Below are positions 31,543 through 41,399 of a stretch of DNA of 64,000 nucleotides, in pieces (positions within the stretch are counted from its first letter, which is position 1; every line of letters begins with the position of its first letter). The notes beneath the pieces were generated by a model. It saw only the letters and a program-made list of their open reading frames with translations, ran no database searches and was not told where the DNA came from. The stretch is taken from NCBI GenBank assembly GCA_009602735.1, contig WELA01000805.1, positions 119,980 through 183,979 on the forward strand, written 5' to 3'. The DNA is from Mesotaenium endlicherianum. Its lineage: Eukaryota; Streptophyta; Zygnematophyceae; Zygnematales; Mesotaeniaceae. A program made the translations under genes and the position numbers.

Positions 31543-33830
31543 CTAGTAACCAATTGATCTTGGTCTTTTTCTTCCTGAAGCTGCAACACTAGGTCGCTCC
31601 TCCACCTCCTCTTCCTCTACCTTCTCTTCCTTGACTTCCATCTTCTCTTCCTCACTCAACGAGGCATGCATGGCAAGAATGAGACCCTCCTCTTCAGGTG
31701 TCTCCAAGAAATCCACTTCTTCAACCTATGGAGTCGCGCCGACACTTGGTCCAAGGAAGTCCAAACTCTTCTCCCGAAGTCTCAACATAGAATGCACGTA
31801 CACTAACTTCCTTGCTCTAGTAGGGAGCAGCCCATTGCGAAGTGGACTATGAACAAACCCGTACTCAAACCAATTTCTCTCGCATGCAGCTGCTCAACCA
31901 GGTTGCGACAATATTCTCATAGCAAGAAGCTGAAGATTAGGAGAATGACTTCCGTATGTTTCCCTCCACACGTGAGCAGGCATCATGGTCTTATTAGCCT
32001 TGCAAACATCATCGCCAAAAATGTCACCGCTCTGCCAGTAGAGCGCCAACTCTCGATCCACCAACGCTCGGTCTGCCACACCTCCTCCGACAAGGGTATT
32101 CCGCACGTCAGACCAATTGGTCAGTAGACACTTCTCAACTGCCCAAGACTCATGGTCTTGGAACTCGGGGTCCAGATAGTATCCTGTAGCCACACAAAGT
32201 CAATAAGCAAACTCAATATATGATCAACAACACAATGCACTTAACACAAAAAAGAGAGCAATAACAATAACAAGCAAAATACAAATGACCAACACACAAT
32301 AACAAGCATGCGAGAGAACAGCAGCCGTCGAGCAAGAAAGGTGAGCAACAACAAAGCAGACTTTTACCCGCAGAATGTAGGGGGCTGTGAAGCTGCTCCT
32401 AGCGAGCCTTCACGTCCTTCTCAACTTGGGTTCTTTGTGTTGGTTTGAGTCCTTCAACCTCATGCATATGAATTTAAATGGCACTCATGCGAGCCCAGAT
32501 CTTCCCAAGAGAAGGTTGTGGAGAGTCGACTAGTCAAAGAAGAACTACGATCGGCTCACACACGGCTACCCATACCTTCACTCGCTCCCAAAGTTCATCG
32601 TCACGAACTAGGTCTCTAATCTCCGTAGCCTCACCTACACAACCGTTCTTTGCCGCCCACTCAAGCCACCTACTGTCAGACACCATAGCTTGTAAGGTAT
32701 CCCTCAAAACGATGAGTCTTTGCAAGCAAAGGAAGTTACTAGCAAACCTCGTGGGTCCTGGGTTCAACAACTCTAGTTTATTTTTTAGCCTCGCCCCATG
32801 CTCACGGTAAATAGTGTGAGGGATGTTGTGATTTGCAACAAACTGGACCAAGTGCTTGAAGCTATCGATTATGCCCTCTAGCTCTTTTATCTTTCCTAGG
32901 TCTTTCAACAGCAGGTCCAAAACGTGAGCAGCACAAGTTGTCCAGTATATGTGCGGGTGCTTCTCGCGAACCACATTGCAGCAAGCTACAATGCTAGCTG
33001 CAGAGTCTGTGCAAAGCTGTACGACATGATCGGCGCCTATCTTCTCCACGGCGGCAAGCAGGTGGTTACCGATGTAGTCACCCGTTTTCCTTTCACCCTC
33101 AGTGTTGATAGCATCCATGAACATCTCAGTGCCTCCCACAACCATAAGCACATTAAAAAGAGGATGCCCGCATGGATCAATCCACCCATCTGCTACAATG
33201 CTACAACCTGTCATTGGTAGCCTCTTCTTCTGTTTCTTCTCGCAAGCTTCTATCTTCAACACCTCTTTATCTGGTAGGGTACTTTCGAGCGGCTTATCCT
33301 TCATCAGAACATACACTACACCTGTTTCTTGGGTGTATTTACTGACTGCAACCAACATCTCGCTAAAGAACTCGCTTCGAGCGACATTAAATGATGAACC
33401 CGTACCATAGAAGAAGCGAGCGACAATCTCATGGACAGCATCAGCATTCATGTTTTGGAATATGTCACTTATAGAGGTCTGTCTTGTCTCCCTGTCTAAG
33501 GAGGGGGAGCCATTAGCACCAGAACCCCATTCAAACACGCGCTTTCGTGCAACTTGCATGGCACTCTTACTACGTCACTTTCCCAAGACACCACTAGACG
33601 AACCATTAAAACAAAGAATCATGACATCTAAAACCTCATCAGGAACCTCCTCACACTGACTAACATCCTTAAGTCCCCCCGTGAGATGGCCACGAATTCT
33701 GGTAGCCCAAGCGACAAACTCGTTGAAGCAATAGCTGCACTTGACCTTCGGATGTAAATCCTTTGTCTTGGCTTTCGCAACAATGGATACATGGGCCCAC
33801 TCTGGACCAGATTTTGCAGCAACTGCTCTG
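31543..33830 (-). pseudogene. D2 hAT transposase gene (BED, DUF659, dimerisation domain), decayed
   Basis: Read on the minus strand. A BED zinc finger at about 33650-33825 (GPEWAHVSIVAKAKTKDLHP then KCSYCFNEFVAWATRIRGHL) is followed by the hAT core in the same frame: ARFFYGTGSSFNVARSEFF, GCSIVADGWIDPCGHPLFN, GADHVVQLCTDSAAS, YWTTCAAHVLDLLLKDLG and GPTRFASNFLCLQRL. An intron at 32184-32367 (donor GGTAAAAG, acceptor GGCTACAG) links it to the C-terminal part, with YYLDPEFQDHESW and the ACERNWFEYGFVHSPLRN dimerisation block, ending with TAG at 31543-31545. In-frame stops lie at 33575, 32534, 32474, 32399, 31894 and 31726. Several fit C-to-T change at CGA or TGG codons. It is a different hAT branch from D1. 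The 5' exon beyond the BED finger is unclear because a tandem array starts there. Confidence 0.8.
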
Positions 33831-33837
33831 GCAAGAG

Positions 33838-34535
33838 CACAGCAGCAGCCAACCCGCCTCGGGCAAGAAGAAACACAATACAGGAGCGGCCAGCTGCGGC
33901 ATCGAAGCCAGCCCGCCCCGAGCAAGAAGAATAAGGAGGATGGCCAGCTACAGCACTGCAAAAAGCCAGCCAGCCCCAAGCAAGCAAACAAACAGGGACA
34001 CGGGGGCGGGCAGCTGCAGCACAGCAGCAGCCAGCCCGCCCCAGGCAAGCAAAAACACAATACAGGGGCGGCCAGCTGCGGCACTGCAGCAGCCAGCCCG
34101 CCCCGGGCAAGAAGAAACACAACAGAAGGGCGGCTAGCTGCATCACTGCAGCAAGCCAGCCAGCCCCAAGCAAGCAAACAAACAGGGACACAGGCGGCCA
34201 GCTGCAGCACAGCAGCAGCCAGCCCGCCCCAGACAAGCAGAAACACAATACAGAGGCGGCCAGCTGCGGCACTCCAGCAGCCAGCTTGCCCCGGGCAAGA
34301 AGAAACACAACAGGGGGGCGGCCAGCTGCAGCTCTTCAGCAAGTCAGCAAGCCCCAAGCAAGCAAACAAACAGGGACACGGGGGTGGGCAGCTGCAGCAC
34401 GGCAGCAGCCAGCTTGCCCCAAAAAAGCAGAAACACAATACAGGGGCAGCCAGCTGCGGCACTCAAGAAGCCAGCATGCCCCGGGCAAGATGAAACACAA
34501 CAGGGGGGCGGCAAGCTGCAGCACTGCAGCAAGCT
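33838..34535. repeat. GC-rich higher-order tandem array, segment 1
   Basis: Subunits of about 60-65 bp built on GGGCGGCCAGCTGCRGCAC, TGCAGCAGCCAGCCCGCCCC and a CAAGC/AAGAA-rich linker. Three subunit types alternate, distinguished by linkers (AAAAACACAATACAG, AAGAAACACAACAG, AAGCAAACAAACAGGGACAC), so the full period is about 190 bp. The third linker recurs near 33980, 34170 and 34360. It continues beyond element E at 39223. Confidence 0.9.
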
Positions 34536-35256
34536 TATAAGATTATTAAAGTGTAGTTTGTATCTCTCTAGCATTTTATATGCACACAGTGTTATTCAAG
34601 AAAAACTTTGGCCTTTATTTCAAGTCATTCGGACAAGTATTGAGAAAGTTATGAATTCTGGGAGTTTTTTGTGAGTTTTCAGTATCACATATTCAATTTA
34701 GTAACAAGAACAAGTCCAGTGACGAACATTTCGGTTCGAGTCCAGAAAGTAGGACATTGAATCATGAGGGTTCCGAAACTACGTACTAGAGTGCCAAAGT
34801 GATTGTGAAAATTCTAGAAACTCCGTGAGGAGTTAGTGGATTGTGTAGTAGAATATTCTAGAGCATGATTGTGTGCGTGTGAGTGTGCTAGCCTGTCCAA
34901 CTAGGCAAGGTCACCTACATGGAAGGAGCCATAGGAGAAGGTTGTGGAGGTACCTTGCTAGGGAGGACACTTAAACTTATAGCATAAATGGGAAGCACAA
35001 AGAAGTGGAGGGAGTCTTGTCTTGCCTAGTCTAGTCTAGTGTAACCTTCTTATCTTGTACACGACTTTTCTTAAGAAAGTGATTTCTTTACCACTCCTCT
35101 CTCATGTAGCCCTCTAGCTCTTGCAAGGGTGGCATACCACCAGGCCACTTCACCTTATTGTATGCAACTAGGAAAGGTCCTCGTGCACGCTTCCACTCGC
35201 GGGTGAGGGTGCGTGAGTGTGTATGGGCGCACTCCCCGCACCCCTCTCCCCTTTCA
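34536..35256 (+). repeat. E 5' LTR
   Basis: 721 bp, ending CTCCCCTTTCA, followed two bases later by the primer-binding site. It shares with C LTRs the block TTTGGWCAAGTATTGAGARA followed by GTTAYGRATTT. Its reverse strand also carries a coding-like stretch around KRARGPFLVAYNKVKWPGG. Confidence 0.85.
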
Positions 35257-38200
35257 CATGGTATCGGAGCTACCTAGTTGCTTCATTTGGAGGAGGAGCT
35301 TTAGTTGGTGATGCTTGTAGGAGTGTAGAGAGGGTAGAGAGGAGAAGCAAGGAAAGTTGCAAAGGGCAGCCATGAAGATGTTGATGCAAGCTAGCATCTC
35401 ACTCTCTTGAAGGAGGGAGGAGATGGGAAGAGAGAGGTGCTCCAAAAAACGCTAACTTGGATGCAACCAGATTTTTGTACGTCTTCTTTGTAGTGTGAGG
35501 AGGTTGCCCAAGCATGGAAGTGATATGAGTAATATAGAGCAGCCTTTGCTTGAGTATGGAGACATATAAGCATGAAAAAAATCTGGAGTTCACACGGCTG
35601 GATTTTTCCTTGAGGATGCAAGCTTTTTAATGTTAAGCTCTTTCTTTGAGGGGGGGGCTTAGCATAGAGGTGTTGGTGGCTAGAAGGAGTATGTGCCCAT
35701 CTTTATTGCAGGTTGTCAATGAAGGTGGAGAGGATAGTAAGAGTAGGCAACCGAGAACTTAGCAAGCATGTGTACTTGCAAGTCTAGGAGCTTTGGCGGG
35801 CATAGCACTCGCAATCTCAAGAGGAGCTCATGAGAAGCTCAAGAGAGGGTGCACCGGGGTGTTGCACCAAGTTGGCCAAGTATGTGGCCAGATGTGGGTT
35901 GCCTTGCATCACTCCTATGTAGCCACTGGTTATTTGAGGCCAGCCATGATGGAGCTTGGTACCTTGTATGGAGATTGAAAAAACCTCAAGTGAAGAGAAG
36001 CACCGTGGAGAAGGCTTAGAGCAAGAAGAAGTATTCCAGATTTTTCTTCAAAGAGGAGAGATGGAGATTGAGCCTTTCAAGTTCAAGTTTCTCTTTTCTT
36101 ATGGAGGAGAGTACTACGTAGTATATGGAGTTGAGAACTATGATGAAGACAAGCCTATGGTGTGGAAGAAGAAGCAAGGTATGAAGTTGGTGCAAGAGAG
36201 CTAGTGCAAGAGATGTCTCCCACTTGAAGTGCGTGTGCAACTAGTTGTGTGATGGCATAGTTAAGGGGCAGATTTTGGTGCATCTATGGAAGCTCTTCAT
36301 GTGAAAGTAGAGCACCACGGCAAGCTGGGTTTAGTAGTAAGAAGTGTCATTGGGGTGACCAAGGCTAGAGTGCACTCAAGAAGCTAAGCATGTGGAAGGA
36401 GTTGTACAAGAAGAGTCGCAGATCCTCTAGTGCTTTAGTGCACGGGTCAAGTGATGACCGTAGAGGAGAAAGATCCAGTGAAGATAGTGAAATAGGTGGA
36501 GGTAGATAAGACCACAAGTAGCTATCTTCAGCCCGCTAGCAAAGAAGAGACGCGGGAAGGTGAAGGTGAAGGAGAAGCGCTTGTGTTGGTGACCTTGGCC
36601 TGGTCGCATGTAGCAAGCGTGCCTCCTAACAACCTTGGCGAGCGCGCATCGCCGGTGGAGCAAGTAGAGGTGTATGATCCCCTCGCTCATTTATGGAGCA
36701 GACCCCAACTGCTCAAATGGAGGAGCTCCTAGAAAGTGAGCTCAAGAGAAGCCCGCTTGCAAGACGACGTGTGTGCGTGCACAAGATGAGGTGCAAGCAC
36801 TAAGAGTATGTGCGTATGCCCAAGTTATGGAGCTCTTGGAGGCGTTCCAGATGTGTTTCTTGGAGCCTTGTGTGAAGGCTTACCTTCAAGAAGAGCCAGA
36901 GGTATGTGGGAGTGAGCATCTAGCCAAGAAGAAGACTATGATGGAGTTTGGTGCACCACGAGCGAGCCTACGCGCTCAAGCCTTGTGAAGACTACTATCG
37001 TCGCTTGATGGAGACTACAACTTAATGGATATGGACCTATGAGGAGGAGACCAAGTATAATGGGGCTGATATGTTCTGTCTAAGATGGAGATATATGACA
37101 AAGACCTGGACATGAAGCTAGGAGAATCAGCGCCTATACAAGCAAGCACAAGAGAGGCGTAAAATCTGGATTTGGACACTCGAGTGGTAAGCGCCTTACC
37201 TTCATGATGAGGGGGGGGAGTGTTATAGTTGTTTATAGTGCTTGTAAGTAAGGTCAAGCCAGTCCCATGAGTTCATATGTAACTAAGAGATGTGAAGTGG
37301 AAAGAAGATTGAGAGCAAGTGCTTGGAAGATACTCAAATCTGTCCATGTTTGAGGGTTTTACGGGTAGGCGAGCGCGAGAGTAAATGTTGGCAGATTTTG
37401 GCTACTTTTTGCCTACTTAGGAGAGAGTGGGTAATATTTTCACTAGAAGTCCTACATGATGTGAGAGGCCTAGTATGAGGCTTGCCCTGAGTCATAGTCA
37501 AGTTTCAGAATTCAAGAATTAAGCATGTGCCATTTGTAGGCGCGGGAGCTTGATACGTGTTGCGCGCGTGTGCGTCCTACGAGCGTGAGGCACAAGGTGA
37601 CGATCTCGTTTGAGTGTTAGACTTTGATCAGATTCTGAAATTTTGTGGAGAGGTAGTCCTATGGGTTTGGATTTAGAAAAAGTAATTTTTCTAATAAAAA
37701 TATTAATTTAAGTCCTGACAGTGCCACATGGCGGTCTGCTAGACTGCCGTGCGAGCCACATGTGTGAGGCAAGGCGCAATCTGATTTCATGGTCTTAGAC
37801 TCAAAATCAGTAGAAGCAGAGCATACCAGTGAGTTCAGAGGGGTGATAATATGTACATTGCACAACTTTCAGGCTAAAAATGTCAGAAAAAGTCGGAGGG
37901 GTGCCACTTGGCGTCTTGAGAGGTCACCACGAGTCACGCACACGAGTGAGAGAGTGCAATACCTCTACAAGGAGTATGGCTTAGAGCTAGAGGTAGCTAA
38001 GGGTACCAGAAGGTTCAAGAACATAGTGGAGTCAGGTTTATGATGTAATCTGGTCAAAATTATAAGAGCACCATGAGTAAGCCACATGGCGCGACGAGGA
38101 GTTGCCACTTGTCTAAGAGGGCGAAGAATGAGTATTTTGGCAATTTGGCGGACTATTATGCCTTGGATCCAGCTTTGGAGTATGTGGAGATGATGGAGGG

Positions 38201-38494
38201 AGTATGTTACAACCCTTATGAAGATATTGGCCTATTCCAAGACGAAGGAGTTGAAGACAAAGATGCATTTCTGCAAGGAGACGCCATGTGTGGAGCCAAT
38301 GTATGCGATGGAGCTTTCACTAAGTGGAGCAAGTTTGGAGTAATGAGTATCATCCTGGAGCCTCTTAAGACCTGCAACTTGTATAACATATGTGTATGTG
38401 TGTTTTTCTAGCGTATATGTGAGCTGGATTCCTCATCTGACGTTACTTATGCTTAGTATGTGCCGAGGACGTCGCATCTTGAGGAGGGGGATGA
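35257..38494 (+). other. E internal region, no recognised genes
   Basis: Primer-binding site TGGTATCGGAGC at 35259-35270, polypurine tract GAGGAGGGGGATGA at 38481-38494. Short plus-strand frames (35793-35978, 35956-36204, 36496-36732, 37789-38043, 38073-38411) resemble no gag or pol. A second polypurine-like tract followed by TGTTATAG lies at about 37207-37225, which could be a trace of an older element. Sequence is purine-rich with many GAAG and GAGAAG words. I assign no function. Confidence 0.6.
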
Positions 38495-39222
38495 TGTAAG
38501 GTTACCAAAGTGAAGTTTGTATCTTTCTAGCATTTTATATGCACGGATTGTTATTCAAGAAAACCTTTGGCCTTTATTTCAAGTCATTTGGACAAGTATT
38601 GAGAAAGTTACGAATTTTGGGAGTTTTTTTGTGATTTTAGTGTCACAAATTCAATTTAGTGACAAGGACAGGTCCAGTGACGAAAACTTCGGTTGGAGTC
38701 CAGAAAGTAGGACATTGAATCATGAGGGTTCCAGATTCTACGTACGATTACGTAGAGTGCCAAAGTGATTGTGGAAATTCTAGAAACTTCGTGAGGAGTT
38801 AGTGGATTGTGTAGTAAAATATTCTAGAGCGTGATTGTGTGCATGTGAGTGTGCTAGTCTGTCCAACTAGGCAAGGTCACCTACATGGAAGGAGCCATAG
38901 GAGAAGGTTGTGGAGGTACCTTGCTAGAGAGAACACTTAGACTTATAGCATAAATGGGAAGCACAAAGAAGTGGAGGGAGTCTTGTCTTGCCTAGTCTAG
39001 TCTAGTGTAACCTTCTTATCTTGTACACGACTTTTCTTAAGAAAGTGAGTTCTTTTCCACTCCTCTCTCATGTAGCCCTCTAACTCTTGCAAGGGTGGCA
39101 TACCACCAGGCCACTCCACCTTGTTGTATGCAACTAGGAAAGGTCCTCGTGCACGCTTCCACTCGCGGGTGAGGGTGCGTGAGTGTGTATGGGCGCACTT
39201 CCCGCACCCCACTCCCCTTTCA
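38495..39222 (+). repeat. E 3' LTR
   Basis: 728 bp, TGTAAGGTTACC...CTCCCCTTTCA. Directly preceded by the polypurine tract. On the minus strand the segment around 39000-39170 reads as an open, coding-like stretch (FLVAYNKVEWPGGMPPLQEL). Confidence 0.85.
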
Positions 39223-39791
39223 AAGCCAGCGAGTCCCAAGCAAGCAAACAAATAGGGACACGAGCGGGCAGCTGCAGCACAGCAGCAGCCAACCCGCCTC
39301 GGGCAAGCAGAAACACAATACATGGGCGGCCAGTTGCGGCACTGCAGCCAGCCCACCCCGAGCAAGAAGAATAAGGGGGGCGGCCAGTTGCAGCACTGCA
39401 GCAAGCCAGCCAGCCCCAAGCACGCAAACAAACAGGGACACGGGGGCGGCCAGCTGCAGCACAGCAGCAGCCAGCCCGCCACAGGCAAGCAAAAACCCAA
39501 TACAGGGGCGGCTTGCTGCGGCACTCCAGCAGCCAGCCCGCCCCGGGCAAGAAGAAACACAACATGGGGGCGGCAAGCTGCAACACTGCAGCATGCCGGC
39601 AAGCCCCAAGCAAGCAAACAAACAGGGACACGGGCGGGCAGCTGCAGCAGCCAGCCCGCCCCGGGCAAGAAAAAACACAATACAGGGGCGGCCAGCTGCG
39701 GCACTGCAGCCAGCCCGTCCCAGGCAAGAAGAATAATGGGGTCAACCAGCTGCAACACTGCAAAAAGCCAGCCAGTCCCAAGCAAGCAAAC
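39223..39791. repeat. GC-rich higher-order tandem array, segment 2
   Basis: Same subunits as segment 1, resuming after element E and ending at CAAAC (39787-39791), the left target duplication of C2. The AAACAAACAGGGACACG linker recurs near 39430 and 39605; a variant (AAACAAATAGGGACACG) lies near 39245. Confidence 0.9.
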
Positions 39792-41232
39792 TGAAAGGGG
39801 CAGAGTGCCCTAGTGGAAGCGTAGTAACTCACGAGGAAAGGAACTAGTTGCAATCATACTAAAAAGTGCAACGGATTGACATTTTGAGTAGCAAGAAACT
39901 GCTCACAAATAATGTAGAATGAAAGGCCTTGTCATTACAAACCCGTAGATATTTACAGAAGTGAACACTGATAAGAAACAAAGAAATTATTCCTATTTAT
40001 AAATTTCTACCTAAGTGCTCCTCTCTACGAGGAAGCTACGAATTTTTCTAAGTGTTTGTCAAATCGTCCCTTCCAAAATATTCGTGAGTAAGCCAGATCA
40101 GTCTCATTTGACGTGTTGGGCCGAATTGACGTCTACATACATGCATCGACATTACTAGAATATTCTATCTTAGACGCGCTAGGCTAAACCGAAACTTCTA
40201 GGTCAATCGACCTAGTCGGCACTCCGCGTCAGCCAAACTTACGTGAAGGTTCGAGTTCATTCAAACCGGCCAGATCGCTCGACGCTGTCGGTTAATCCCA
40301 CGGTCGCGCTCACCGCGAATTAAGGACAGTCGTCAACCGACCTCAAAACTAATCAAACTTCGGAAATCCATGACTCTCTCAATACTTGACCAAATTCGAT
40401 GAACTTTATATCAGAATGACCACAACAATGCACTCTACACTACTATACAATCAAAACATACTTTCATGAAACTCAAAAATGCACTTCATAAATGTAATGA
40501 ATCAGTGTACTGGTCGATATAATATTCATTTAAATAATATAGTCAAATAAGTTCAGCCTGCTGAACTCTAGTTAACAATCAGTCTGCTGGACTTTATACT
40601 TAATATCAATTTAATGACTCAGGCCGGAAGTAGCAGGCTGAGGTCACCTTAAGTCAGCTTGCTGACACATTCTTTGACAGCCAGCTGACTTCCGTGCTCG
40701 GTAGCAGCGAACTGCCTCGATATGCATCTAAGTGTGGTATGCTAGATGAATGGCCAGATGACATCCCTATGATGGATGGCGATTCGGGATGATGGGAGAT
40801 GGCGGTGGATTTGGTTAACCGAGGTCCTACCAACGTGGTTAACTCCCGGGTAGGCGGTGCCATCGCACTGACCGTTGAACAGTAAACTCATTCCATGTAC
40901 ATACGCTAGACATTGCTCTCGAGTTCGGCATCCGGAGACGAGGCCAACTCTCTTGTACAGCGTACTGAGAGAGATCTGAATCCAAGGCAAGAAGCCGTTG
41001 ATACGCACTGTCTTCTAACCTTGCTTATGTATGAGTTTACTGATTTGCATCATTGATGCTAGTTTACTCGCATTTGACTTACGAGTATTATTCCCTGCTA
41101 GTGTATTGTCCTTTGCCGTTAAACCACTTAACGGAAATACCATAAAGATTACTTGCTGATATAAAGATCTTTATTAATTGTTAATCGCCTATTTGGTAAG
41201 TCAATTCATTTCATTAAACCTATGACCTTACA
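39792..41232 (-). repeat. C2 3' LTR, interrupted by a family A solo LTR
   Basis: C-family sequence at 39792-40492 and 41214-41232 (TGAAAGGGGCAGAG...ATGACCTTACA). The intervening 40493-41213 is a family A LTR. Confidence 0.85.
40493..41213 (+). repeat. Family A solo LTR in the C2 LTR
   Basis: 721 bp, TGTAATGAATCAG...GTCAATTCATTTCA. Flanks ATAAA (40488-40492) and TTAAA (41214-41218) match four of five, so it is a genuine insertion later reduced to a solo LTR. Confidence 0.85.
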
Positions 41233-41399
41233 TCATCCCCCTCCTCAAGATGCGACGTCCTCTACGCATTCTGCAAATAACGTCTCAACTTACTCTTACA
41301 ATGAGTCAAGTTGGCTTCTGGCTCCCAAGCATTGTCGTCCGCATGGTAGCCCTTCCACTTGACGAGATAGTCTTGAACAAGTCGTTGACCTCGCTTGAC

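Larger units (their letters stand above)
34536..39222 (+). mobile_element. E: non-autonomous LTR retroelement (LARD-like), complete at both ends
   Basis: LTRs at 34536-35256 and 38495-39222 (about 93-95 percent identical by eye), primer-binding site 35259-35270, polypurine tract 38481-38494, and a near-perfect target duplication, AAGCT (34531-34535) and AAGCC (39223-39227). The 3.2-kb inside shows no protease, RT, RNase H or integrase, so it depends on another element. LTR start TGTAAGGT, LTR end CCCCTTTCA, the polypurine tract, and a block around CAAGTATTGAGARAGTTAYG are shared with family C. Structurally whole as a non-coding element. Confidence 0.85.

Noticed and set aside
37207-37260. A second LTR start (TGTTATAG after a G-rich tract) inside E
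   Set aside because: No partner LTR, primer site or end was found in the window. Kept only as a remark.
35257-38494. Host genes or a captured gene inside E
   Set aside because: Short frames only, no recognisable domain. The LTR, primer site and polypurine tract explain the unit as a non-autonomous element.
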